Source of the DNA: Corythucha ciliata
Taxonomy: Eukaryota; Arthropoda; Insecta; Hemiptera; Tingidae
Assembly: GCA_038030265.1 (NCBI GenBank)
Contig: CM075941.1
Coordinates: 16,492,001 to 16,556,000, forward strand
Reading direction: 5' to 3'
DNA length: 64,000 nt
Numbering within the stretch: position 1 is the first letter of the stretch; every line of letters begins with the position of its first letter. Positions 12,201-22,240 of the stretch are shown here, in pieces. Below the pieces are notes generated by a model. The model was not told the DNA's origin, did no database searches, and saw nothing but the letters and a program-made list of their open reading frames with translations. Position numbers and translations under genes: made by a program.

Positions 12201-14640
12201 AAATAATAGTAATCATAGTGACAGTCACTGTGTGGGAGAATTCACTTGTCGGACAATGTAAAAAGCTATAAAGCATTATAATTACTTTATACTTTAATAA
12301 TTAAAGGGTACCGCTTTTATTAATTGTGTAAATGCCTTTACAATGACGAAGGGTTGGGTGGGGTTAATGATATGCGTATTGCGGTACTTCCGCAACTGTA
12401 AGTCCAATGCGTGGGCCTGCGGTAGAAATAAAATTAAAAATTCGTACAAAGTTCGGGTTAGATTTTAAACGTCTTATGAAGCGTACATAATCGGTCCACC
12501 TGGCGCTCCAAAACTTAATTTAAAAGGTGACAAGTGTTCTAATTAATCAGCTACAAAACGCAGAGAAGGACATCCCACTGACCATTCTAAACCTCTCCAA
12601 ATGAGTTTGTATTCGCAACAACTCAACTAAGAGAGAAAGCAATATTGCGGAGCTCTTAAAAACCGTTCGTCAGAGTCTGAACCCCCTCTGATTAGTGTAA
12701 TTAGTAGCCTTTTCTTATGATTTTCTCGCATCGTAGAATCCTTGGAAGAGATGATGAGTAGGTTCCGTTTTCAAACTCTAATTTACATAAAATTGATAAC
12801 TCATCAGCACAAAATCTGGACACTTTAGAGAAGAAGCCTAATCTTCGGCTGATTGATCACTTATAGTTATAGAGGTACGGTTTACGATTAGGGAAAGTTT
12901 ACTCTTCTCCCCCCAATCACGACATTGCAAGATGGGGGATACTAGAGAGCAATCAAGTCACAACATCGTGAAAATGAGAAACTAAGGTTTTCCTTGGCAC
13001 AGCCATCTTGGAGGAGGAAAGCCCTCATACACGATGAACTTTGATTTCAAACATGGGTTGAACGAACAATTTGGAGAAAAATAACCTTGCGAAGCGTGAC
13101 TTGGGAATGGAATATAATACCACACACACACACAAAAAAAAACCGCTCAATTTTAATTAGTTTAACTCGAAACGGACTTCTATTTACTTCCGTAATTCCC
13201 ACATCAATTATAAACGAACTCAAAACCTGCAGTGACTCGATGCAAAATCAAAAAAAGTTGAATCATTTCAAGGTTGCTCCGGTAAAGCAAAGTCCAGCCT
13301 TGAAACGTCTCGAACAATAGTCCCGAAGCCAACGGCAGGAGGGATTTGATACAAATGAAGAGAGAAAAAAACACAACAACCGCAGAATTCTTAATTAAAA
13401 GTCACGCAATTTCAATTGTCTTGCCTTCCATCCCTCTGACAAAATACGAGCACCCTGTGCTTTCAAAAATGGAAACATGATTCGCTGACCCATCGTACAA
13501 AATTATACGTTACCGCGAAGCCTACCGCCCCCAGGTAAATAAATCTTTTTTTCTCTCTCAATGAAAGTAACAAATCGTGACGTCTATTGAAAAGTGAACG
13601 TGGACCCGGCAAATATAAAAGGGAAGAGTCATCTCTGTTCGGGGGGGGGGGGGGGTTAGGGCGGAGGACTATCCACAACCATCTTTTTAGTAAAAGTAAA
13701 CCGTTTGGTCTGCACTTCTTCAGGTGAAGGCATTTAGTGAAGGTCCGCCACCCTCGAGGAATGATTCTTCTTCCTCATTCATTATCTGATCCGTGCAATC
13801 TCGCAATAAAGATTATTATGGTATGTAGTATATCCGTAGCACTATTCGAGAGAAATCCCTGCAATTTTTATATAACGCCCGCACTTTATTCGGCACGAGT
13901 TTTAATATCACAAAAAAAAATATAAGGAAGTACTCGGAGCGACGGGTATAGGATTTCCATGTTAAGTTCAATAAATCTTCAATTTCTCGCGTGAACAAAT
14001 TATGAGACAACATGAAATCAGAAACAAAAATAACGACTTTCTTGTATTTCATGGTCTTACCACGATGATAAAAGCCACCCTAGGTGTGCAAGTAACGACG
14101 TTCAACAGGAATAAAACTCGTTCAAATTATGCTGGCGTGTGAAAAAAGCTGTAGCACTAATCCGATTTTTCACTTTCACTCATTTTAAATTTGCAATAAA
14201 TAGAAGAGAGATAAAATTTCTGAATAATTTTTACTCTTTCAAATATTAGAAGTGTGATTTTTTGTTACTTTTTCGAGATGGCGAAGAGAAAGCCTCGGCT
14301 TCTGCTATTTACAAGAAAAGGTGGTAATATGTAAAGTCAGTCGAACAAGTTGTTATTCTTCACAAATACTGGGAAAAATGAAAACTTGAAAAAAAACGTA
14401 ATTCGAAACCTTGTTAAAATAGTTCTTTCTCCAACCCCCCTCCCCTCATCCGTTTATCGAAGAAAAAGATAACGCGCACATTTCCATTATAATGATAGGA
14501 AAACGTGGAGGCCTCGAGCAAAAACTGTTCTACTTCCTTTTAGCTGTAATCATAAATCGAATTTTCGACAAGATTTTCAAAACGATTGAGAGTGGAACAA
14601 AAAAAGAAATTGGGAAAGACAGAGAAAAAAATCACCGGCG
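9300..14640. other. Intergenic, no supported gene
   Basis: Only short unsupported open frames are present. Notable pieces are G/C homopolymers at about 9957, 12041 and 13639, a poly-A/CA run near 11003-11026, an (ATT)n run at 10690-10701, a CA run near 13122, and two imperfect copies of a GGCGTGG-GCAGCTGCC phrase at 10148 and 10189. Confidence 0.5.
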
Positions 14641-14703
14641 GTGAGGGGAACGATAAGGCACAGCGAAGTGCACCAAAAATTACAATTTTTTCTTCACATA
14701 CAG

Positions 14704-14883
14704 GCAGTCGCTATAGGTCAGGCCGAGAGCCAGGGGTCTAGGTTCTTCTGGGGTGGTACAAAAAATGACGAGGTGGCACACATAAAAGACGACGCTATGT
14801 ACAAATTAGCGATAGCGCGGCGTGGCATCAAGAAATTCAAGAAAACTCATCCCAACAATCACCACTACCACCATAAGCGCTGA
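14704..14883 (+). CDS. Candidate terminal exon, unrecognised
   Basis: A pyrimidine-rich acceptor (TTTTTTCTTCACATACAG, ending 14703) precedes a 60-codon open segment ending in TGA (14881-14883). Its translation is hydrophilic and protein-like: an A-V-A-I-G-Q-A-E start, a D-E-V-A-H-I-K-D-D-A-M-Y-K-L helix-like middle, a basic G-I-K-K-F-K-K stretch and a His-rich end (H-P-N-N-H-H-Y-H-H-K-R). A possible donor GTGAGG at 14641 would make a 63-nt intron, matching the sizes in the gene at 8.4 kb, but the sequence before it gives no convincing coding exon in phase. It may be a relic or a chance open frame; no function is inferred. Confidence 0.25.
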   Translation, partial: AVAIGQAESQGSRFFWGGTKNDEVAHIKDDAMYKLAIARRGIKKFKKTHPNNHHYHHKR

Positions 14884-15099
14884 TTCATTGGAGAAGAAGG
14901 TCTCTCGTGGTGGTGGATCATGACCCCCACGCCCGTGGTTTACACCATGGTTAACCACATGTGTTGGAGGAATTGTGACCTTTCGGCCACAAAATGTCAG
15001 TTAGCGTCAAGTACAGAATAGCCGCAACGGGTAAATAAGGCAAAAAAAAAACCGTTTTGTCGGATGACAAGCTTGCCAAGCGTATAGTGGCACTGGGGA

Positions 15100-16250
15100 A
15101 GTCCATTCAGCAAACGGTCAATTTAACTTCAAAAAATTGAGTTTTGAGCCCGGAAACTGACTATTCGGCTGAATACCATGATATGACTACATTTGAAACG
15201 ACATATTTGATCAGTGAACCCCCCCCCCCCCCAGGGTGATAGCCTTCGAAATTACAGCTAGAACGCGAAATTCGACAAATTTAGCCCTTCCAACTCGATA
15301 TTACGCCTCACAGTGCCGATTAGCTTGAAATTGTGCATCCCAAGGAATCGGTTATTAACGTTTTGCCTTTAAACTGGCAATTTCTTACAAGACGCTGTTG
15401 GTCGTGTCGTTTACTGAATTGTTCAAAGGATATATGTCGTTTCCAACGTGGAAGTGTTCGTTATTCAGTCGCATTGTCAGTTTCTGGGCACAGACCTCGG
15501 TGTTTTGAGGTCAAATCGACCGTTTTTCTGTACGGATCGTCAGCTTGTCGAGGTTTAGTGCGCAATTTATGACCGCATTGTGAGTACCGGGTGAAAATTG
15601 ACATGCATGGCGTACCTATAGTACAGCCTGTACCATTAGCTTTTTTATTTTTTTTAAATTAGCTCAATTGCGAGTTACAGAACTTGATAACAAAGTTTTT
15701 GGGACGAAATCAAACAGAATTGCTTGAATTTTCAACTGAAATTGTGAGTGGATATGGATTTAGAAAAGAACGAATTTGGCCCTGACAAAAAGGCTTAGAA
15801 TGCACCCCCCGGTTCTGGTCTGCCACACTCTCAACCAGTCAACCTCTATCTATCGACCACGACTGATAAATACAAAGTTTAGCCTTGAAGTTCATAAGTA
15901 TGAGATCAACCAACTGGTGTTTAAATTTTATAAAGTTCCATTTATTCTCTTAAAACCAGTGAATTTGATGCACGAAGGAGTCGTGTTATTGCCAGTTTTT
16001 GCACAAAAATGCCAGGAAATTCAGATTTGAGGACCTATTTGACTATTTGCAGGCAGAATAGCAAGAATCTCATGGAAAACGTTCATTTTCAGGTTTGAGG
16101 CCATGTTTTGGGATCTTTCAGGCTACATTATCACTTTTTGAACAAAACAAGAGGATTTAAGGATAAATTGAAAGATTTTGGGGATATCCTTAGCCATTTT
16201 TGGCCCTGAAAATATCGACTTCAGGAGTCACAGAAAACCAACTGGATGGT
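15100..16250. repeat. Diverged ~30-35 bp repeat phrases
   Basis: Short phrases recur at roughly 30-35 bp spacing, for example GAAACTGACTATTCGGC, TTTTGAGCCC and GGCAATTTC variants, mixed with a 14-bp C run at 15219-15232. The unit is much decayed and no exact period is claimed. It resembles the stretch at 4.85-5.64 kb and the start of the region after 56.77 kb. Confidence 0.3.
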
Positions 16251-16608
16251 CTGGTGAGTATGACCCCAATCGTCATTAACATTTATTTATAAAGGCAAGT
16301 TTAGACCAATGATATATAAACCTGGATTGCTCACAGCGGACTGGAGGGGCGTGGAGGGGGCAGGTCGTCCCCTGATAAACAATTACCCTATCGCTCTCCT
16401 TGTGTAGTTATGGCAACACAACTCTCTTCCCGTATTTATTTTGAAACTCCACCCCTCTCATCCACTTTAAGCTCCACTTGGAGCTTATTTGACGGCTATT
16501 CTTTATAAGCAGTGATGAGCAATCCAGTTCTTTTATACAGCGTTGTTTTAGACACAATCATGTAGCATGGACGGAATGCTTCACCTCAGAAATATAATTT
16601 GGCGTTAA

Positions 16609-16862
16609 AGGCGGTCTTTCCGCTTCGGGTGCAATTCATTAAAGATTTTATTGCAATCCGAAAGTTGCCTGTCAGACGACTGCAAAGGATTACTAGGAAT
16701 TACAGAGACGGGGAAAGAAATTACTGAAATTCAGTCTAGCAAAGCAAAAAAAAAATTAAAAACCTAGTTTGAACCGTGCAAGTGTGAAAAGGATGAACTC
16801 GTTTTCGGCAGCGACCGAAAACGAATCAACCGGATGGAACCGTACAAGTGTGAAACCGGCCT
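16609..16862. mobile_element. Possible MITE with CCGGTTTCACA-type ends
   Basis: The left end AGGCGGTCTTTC and the inverted right end AGGCCGGTTTCAC are similar with one gap. Flanks are TAA (16606-16608) and TAC (16863-16865), a near match to the 3-bp TWA duplications of PIF/Harbinger elements. Inside, GAACCGTRCAAGTGTGAAA occurs twice near the right end, around a short hairpin (CGTTTTCGG / CCGAAAACG). The ends resemble those of the better-supported MITE at 21820-21958. Confidence 0.4.
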
Positions 16863-16899
16863 TACACATCCAAATCTAAATTCATCTAAAATCTATCAC

Positions 16900-17460
16900 A
16901 TAAAATACATCTGAAAATCTAAATTTTCAGGGTGTTGGTTCACTTTCAAATGCAATTTCAACGGTTTGGCTTCTTTCAAAAACGTTTCACCCATTTAAAA
17001 CCGGCTTTGCGGGATTGGTTCGCCTGAAAAAAACAACAATTTCGTGGATTTGAACCACTCAAAAAGCCTATTTGACTGGTTCGGCTTCTTCAAAATTGAA
17101 ATTTCATGGATTTGGCTCATTCAAACACAATGGCAGCGCAATTTTTTTGGGACCTAGTCTCATCAACTAGCTCCCTAAATAAAATTTCGCGGGGTTCGCT
17201 CATTTCATTACAAAGCAATTTCATAAGTTGTTTTTTTCGACCGAGTAATTTCATCTTGAATGAACTGACGGCTGCCCCAACGAAATTTGCGTTTTTGGAG
17301 GACCACAACCCGCGAAATTGGTTTCTTAAAGTGCCTAGATACACGAAATTTGTTGTTTAAAAGAGCTTCGTAAATATGACAGGGAAAATTGCACCAACCC
17401 AACTATGAAATTTTTTTGTTTTTGTTTTTTTCGCCCAACTAGGTTGGTTTCAGGAGGCTA
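16900..17460. repeat. Array of diverged ~30-35 bp repeats
   Basis: Units of the form AAATTTCGTGGATTTGGCTCxTTCAAA recur about every 30-35 bp, diverging from copy to copy. Short open frames on both strands here are products of the repeat and are not called as genes. The unit resembles the arrays at 40.4-41.4 kb and 44.9-45.3 kb. Confidence 0.5.
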
Positions 17461-17694
17461 AACTCGACATAGTTCATTTGGCTAAGCTCAAAAGTTAATT
17501 TTAAAGTCTCTGCGATGAACCAGGGCAGTTCTAGTAGTTGAGAGACGCACCGGTTTTCCATGAAACAATCCAATCCACAATGAAAAATAACAGTTTTCTG
17601 GCAAGAATTTCAGTCTTACTCCAAAATTTCCTCTTCTCTGAGAAAATATGGAAGTCATGGCTAGGGAGGGGAGAGACCTACCATTACATTATTT

Positions 17695-17770
17695 TGTAGT
17701 TGTTTTAGCGCAATGTGATTGACCGAGAAGTTAGAAAGTCGCCTTTAGATATTTTTAATTGTTAATATAT
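17695..17770 (-). repeat. Inverted LTR right-end fragment
   Basis: Read on the minus strand this matches the right end of both LTRs of the locus, from ATATATTAACAATT through CTAAAGGCGACTTTCTAAC to the terminal CTACA. It differs from each LTR at a few bases and shares the TTCTCGG variant with the 3' LTR and GTCAATC with the 5' LTR. Its outer edge starts with TG, the complement of the LTR's terminal CA, directly beside the TATTT repeat. Confidence 0.85.
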
Positions 17771-17775
17771 CCCAC

Positions 17776-17866
17776 GGCGGATCTCCTAACGACATCAGTC
17801 CCGAAACCACGTCATATTCGTCTCCCAACAAAAATTGGACTCTCAAAACTCGCTCGTGAGGGGGAG
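17776..17866 (+). pseudogene. Second copy of the copia pol 3' end
   Basis: This 91-bp segment repeats 22150-22240 with only a few substitutions, including the end of pol (L-L-T-K-S-V-P-K-P-R-H region in the main copy) and the polypurine tract GAGGGGGAG just before an LTR. It shows that another copy of the same element once lay upstream, sharing the LTR at 17867. Confidence 0.85.
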
Positions 17867-18055
17867 TGTTGAATATTTACACTCGCTCCAGCCTCAACAA
17901 TTAATTTGTTTTTATGTAATGATCACATGATCATATTAATAGTTGTCATTGTTCTTTCCCACGCTCTGCTACCAATCAAAATATATTAAAAATTAAAAAA
18001 ATCTAAAGGCGACTTTCTAACTTTCGGTCAATCACATTGCGCTAAAACAACTACA
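17867..18055 (+). repeat. 5' LTR of the copia element
   Basis: This 189-bp LTR runs from TGTTGAATATTT to CTACA, bounded on the left by a polypurine tract and on the right by a primer-binding site. Compared with the 3' LTR (155 bp after removing the inserted element) it carries about 35 extra bases after GATCAT, so the two LTRs are not simple twins of one integration. Confidence 0.88.
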
Positions 18056-18066
18056 GGTTATGGGCC
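18056..18066 (+). promoter_or_regulatory. Primer-binding site
   Basis: GGTTATGGGCC directly follows the LTR terminus. From memory, this is the start of the primer-binding site of Drosophila copia, which pairs with an internal stretch of initiator tRNA-Met rather than with its 3' end. Confidence 0.75.
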
Positions 18067-18102
18067 ACTAATTGACCCGAAAGTTGGCTGAACGTCGAAA
18101 AT

Positions 18103-18908
18103 ATGAATTACCGAATTGAACCACTGTCCCAAGAAAACTATGACACTTGGAAAATTCAAGCAGAGGCTGTTCTTATTAATAGCAAATTATGGGGCTACGT
18201 CTCAGGAACCATTCCTCCACCTGACGATCACGCAACCCAACAAGAAAAGAACAAATGGGCGGAAGACGATTTAAATGCAAGGTCTGATCTTCTCCTAATT
18301 ATTTCGCCTCAAGAATTAAAACAAGTAAAAAATTGCAAGGCATCAAAAAGTGTCTGGTATACCTTGAAAGATATTTATCAGAGCAAAGGACCCGCGAGGA
18401 AAGCTACACTCCTAAAAAAAAACTCGTGCGAATGAGCGAAAGTGAAGACATACGGCAACACTTGAATGCTTTCTCCGATGTAGTCGAAAAATTAAAAGAA
18501 ATGGACATCGACATAAATGCTGATTTACTTAGCATCATTATGCTTTACAGTCTTTCTCCGGAATACGAAAATTTCAGGATCGCCATAGAATCCCGAGACA
18601 ATCTTCCGACTCCTGAACAACTTAAAATTAAAATAATCGAAGAGTTTGAAGCAAGGAACAAAAATACTATCAACAGTAATTCCGAAGACGCCTTCCTCCC
18701 GAAATTTCCAAAGAAAAACCATTTTCGTCGTAAACAATCAACCCAAATCCCAATCAACCAAAACCAATCAATTAAAATGGAATGCAAAAGATGTGGACGC
18801 AACAACCATGAAACTAAAGATTGCTATGCCAAAACGTTCAAGAAAAAAGAATCTTCTTACAGAACAGAACAAGAACAATGCCAGTCGACGGCAAACGCAA
18901 AAGAAAAA
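18103..18908 (+). pseudogene. Copia gag, frameshifted
   Basis: The ATG at 18103 opens a copia-type Gag (UBN2-like): Y-D-T-W-K-I-Q-A-E-A-V-L, W-A-E-D-D-L-N-A-R-S-D-L-L-L-I-I-S and V-W-Y-T-L-K-D-I-Y. The frame is lost at an A homopolymer (18414-18422) and homology continues in another frame through Y-S-L-S-P-E-Y-E-N-F-R. It ends with one CCHC zinc knuckle (C-K-R-C-G-R-N-N-H-E-T-K-D-C, near 18780-18825), spacing CX2CX4HX4C, that would bind the genomic RNA. Basic stretches flank the knuckle. Confidence 0.88.
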
Positions 18909-19316
18909 TGGTTTATTGACTCCGGTAGTACGTCTCACATATGCAATGACCGACGTCTATTCGAAAGTTTGACCAACAATACTGAACAGTGTTTCTTGAA
19001 ACTCGCGTCAGAAAATCAAAGTACCCCTATTTTTGGCAAAGGAACAGTAAAAGTCTAACTCCCTGATCAAATCATCAATCTACAAAACACATTATACGTA
19101 CACGAAGTAACGACAAACCTACTTTCTGTGAGCAAGATCACACAAACTGGTTGTAAAGTTTTATTTACCAAAAACGAAGCAAAAGTTCTTGGTCAGAAAA
19201 ATTAAGTTCAACTTCGAGCCCTAGAAAAGAATGGACTTTAGTACATTCATACATTCATAATTACAAAGACGAACACTCGCACAAGACTAGACTGTCCACC
19301 TCGTCAACAATCGACG
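18909..19316 (+). pseudogene. Copia protease region with in-frame stop
   Basis: W-F-I-D-S-G-S-T-S-H-I is the aspartic protease active site of copia polyproteins (catalytic Asp at 18918-18920). The frame closes at TAA 19056-19058, after which protease-like sequence (T-L-Y-V-H-E-V-T-T-N-L-L-S-V-S) continues in frame to a second stop near 19203. Confidence 0.82.
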
Positions 19317-20147
19317 TGTGGCACAAAAAATTAGGACACGTTAACGAAGGTGACTTGAAAATTGCATGTTAAAAGAAAATTATCAAGGGCCTGTCATTCG
19401 ACCTTAGCGAAGATCTCGGCAGTTGTGACACCTGCATCAAATCGAAGATGACACAAACTCCATTTCATTTTCGAGAGAATCCAAATTATACATTCTGATG
19501 TTTGCGGTCCAATGAACATCGAATCACCAGGAGGAGCTAAATTTTTTGAAACTTTCATTTATGAAAAATCACGATACAGCCGTGTCTACTTCTTGAAACA
19601 CAAAAATGAAGTGTTGGAACATTTTAAAATTTTCAAAGAAGAAGCTGAAAATTTTCATGGCAAAAAAATTAAATTTCTCCAGTCTGATAACGGAAGAGGT
19701 GAATATTGCAACCGAGCATTCGATCACTTTCTCCAAGAAAACGGGATTCAAAGACGTTTGTCAGCTCCCTACACACCTCAACAAAATGGGTTAGCTGAAA
19801 GACTCAATAGGACCCTACTCGAGAAGGCAAGATGCTTGATAGTTGACTCCAATGCTCCTCAATACCTGTGGGCAGAAGCGATCAACACGGCAAACTATCT
19901 AAAAAACCGCACCCCATCAAGATCTTTGAACCATCAAGCACCCATACAAAAATGGAGAAATAAGGAACCTTCCATCAGACACCTTCAAATCTTTGGCACC
20001 AAGGCGTTTGTATTGAATAAACGACCAGGAAATAAAACATTCGAGCCACGAGAAAAGGAGGCATTTTCGTCGGCTATTCAGAAGTATCCAAAGCTTACCG
20101 AATATGGATTCCCTCAGAAAACAAAGTTGAAATTAGTCGCGACGTGA
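19317..20147 (+). pseudogene. Copia integrase, frameshifted
   Basis: The HHCC finger is visible (H-K-K-L-G-H near 19322, C-D-T-C near 19429) but is crossed by a TAA and lies out of frame with the core. The core frame shows all three catalytic acids: D in S-D-V-C-G-P (19497-19499), D in L-Q-S-D-N-G, and E in P-Q-Q-N-G-L-A-E-R. It ends at TGA 20145-20147 after a frameshift; diverged linker sequence follows to the RT. Confidence 0.87.
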
Positions 20148-20363
20148 AAATTGTTGATGAACTCCCTCCTCCTAAAACCAATAAAATCGGAGCCAAACAG
20201 ACAACTCTTGAAATCACGTTCCAACCAAAAACGAGTGAAGAAAAACGAGATAGAGAGGACAAATGTGACCGCGAAAATGTAGAGCAGGAAGAAATTCAAG
20301 CTATAAACAATCCATAGCTCATAGAGTCAAGAACTAGAACCAGAACTAGAAGAAATTCAAGAT

Positions 20364-21819
20364 ATGAACGATGGAGAAGCTTGCTTCGCTCAAAATTCAT
20401 CAGTTCATAATAATCATTCACAACTCAGAAGGTCTGAAAGATCAAGAAGAGCACCCTTATGGTTGGAATCTTTCGACACTTCAGATGCTACTTTTTCCGA
20501 GGTAGATAAAAATGACTCACACTACTGGGATGAAGCAACTAAAAATGAAATCATAGCTCATCTAAAGAATAACACATGGGATACAGTTAAAAGAAATGAT
20601 TCAAACAACATAATCGGTTGCCGAATGATTCTAAAAGAAAAATTTAAAGCTGACGGTTCCCTCGACAAGAAAAAAGCGAGACTTGTCGCAAAAGGATTCG
20701 CTCAACGAGATAACGTAGATTATACAAAGACCTTCGCACCTGTAGCAAAATTAAGTTCGGTCCGTCTTCTCTTGAGTATCGCCGTTGAAAAAGGAATGAC
20801 CCTGAATCAGCTTGACGTATCTACGGCATTCCTGAACGGTGACCTCGAGGAGAACATAATTATTCATGGAGCTCCCTCCAAATTTGGCTCAAGAATTGGA
20901 AAATATCATCAAAGACAAATCAACAGGCTTCGACGTTTAACAAAGGGCAAATGAAATGCTCCAAAAACTTCAAAAAGGGAAGAATGAGAAAATATGTTTT
21001 CTTCGAAAAGCCCTTTACGGCTTGAAACAAGCAGGACGACAATGGTACCGAAAACTGGACAAGAAATTGAAAGAATTGGATTTCAAGCCATCCGATGCTG
21101 ATCAGTGCATTTATTCTTCAAAGACAGGGCGAGTACTTCTCCCAGTATACGTCGATGATCTCATTATAGCGTCGTCGAGCAAAGAAGACTTCAAAAATCT
21201 AAAACGCGAAGTAGAAAAATCCTTCGAAATGCATGACCTCGGTCCTTTGAATTACTGCCTCGGAATAAACTTTACCTACAAGGACAGCGTCTTAACGGCT
21301 AATCAAACGAAATACATCGATGAAATTCTTGACAAATTCAAAATGACGAATTGTAAGTCAGTCAATTCACCAATGGATCGGAAGATAAAACTCGAAAAAG
21401 GCAAATCTCAACCGGACGAAAATTTGCCCTATCAACATTTAATTGGAAGTTTGATGTACTTAGCTGTTGCTACCAGACCAGACATCAGTTTTGCTGTCAG
21501 TTACTTAAGTCAATTTAATAACTGTTCTGAAAAACAACACTGGGAAGCTGCAAAAAGGGTTCTCAGGTACTTGAAAGGGACCAAAGATTTGTCTCTTGTC
21601 TTCAAAAGAAGTGAAACACCAATAATCAGCTACGCTGATGCTGACTGGGGCTCCTGCAATTTGGATCGGAAAACCTACTCGGGATATTGTTTTATTCACG
21701 CTGGAGCAACAATTAGTTGGTTCTCAAAGAAACAGAATGTTGTGGCTCTGTCAACAGCCGAAGCAGAATATTCCGCAATAACAGAAGCAGCGAAAGAAGC
21801 AATACACCTCAAGCAATTA
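20364..21819 (+). pseudogene. Copia reverse transcriptase and RNase H, N-terminal part
   Basis: The RT opens with the copia hallmark W-D-E-A-T-K-N-E-I and runs through K-A-R-L-V-A-K-G-F-A-Q and Q-L-D-V-S-T-A-F-L-N-G. The frame is lost between about 20880 and 20990, then resumes with K-A-L-Y-G-L-K-Q-A-G-R-Q-W and the catalytic Y-V-D-D-L (21148-21162). RNase H follows with Y-A-D-A-D-W-G and S-T-A-E-A-E-Y. At 21819 coding is cut by a MITE; downstream the RNase H resumes at about 21962. Confidence 0.9.
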
Positions 21820-21958
21820 AGCCGGTTTCACATGTGATCTGAAAAAAGCTCAGCTTTGAGCTGTATCCAATGAAATATAATTAATTCAAACGCGGGTTGC
21901 TCTTTGATTGGCTACAGCTCAAAGCTTAAGCTGTCACAGCCCGCATGTGAAGGCGGCT
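21820..21958. mobile_element. 139-bp PIF/Harbinger-type MITE inside RNase H
   Basis: Ends are AGCCGGTTTCACATG and, inverted, AGCCGCCTTCACATG (13 of 15 match). The 3-bp target TTA is duplicated at 21817-21819 and 21959-21961, as for PIF/Harbinger insertions. The inverted similarity continues inward (for example CTTTGAGCTGTA and its complement), so the element folds into a long hairpin. It has no coding capacity. Leaving out the element and one TTA would leave the flanking frame unbroken, which confirms the insertion boundaries. Confidence 0.85.
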
Positions 21959-21961
21959 TTA

Positions 21962-22240
21962 GCCTCAGATATGGGTTTACCACACAAAAAATTTTAATTT
22001 ACAATGATAACCAAGCGGCACAGCACATCGCTACAAATCCCGTTGTAAGCTCCAGATCGAAGCATATTGAAATTAAAAAATACTTCATTCGACAAGCAAT
22101 TGAAGACATCTAATCGAACTTCGCTATCTATGAAGAGTGAAGATATGAAGGCGGATCTCCTAACGAAATCAGTCCCGAAACCACGTCATATTCGTCTCTC
22201 AACAAAAATTGGACTCTCAAAACTCGCTCGTGAGGGGGAG
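21962..22240 (+). pseudogene. Copia RNase H C-terminal part and polypurine tract
   Basis: RNase H sequence resumes after the MITE with I-Y-N-D-N-Q-A-A (last catalytic Asp region) and S-R-S-K-H-I-E-I-K, the standard copia ending, followed by a shifted frame with D-L-L-T-K. The tract GAGGGGGAG (22232-22240), which primes plus-strand synthesis, abuts the 3' LTR. Confidence 0.85.

Noticed and set aside
13816..14052. 78-codon hydrophobic minus-strand frame
   Set aside because: Composition follows the AT-rich background, and there is no domain or splice partner.
17106..17402. Overlapping open frames on both strands
   Set aside because: They are by-products of the ~30-35 bp repeat array at 16.9-17.5 kb.
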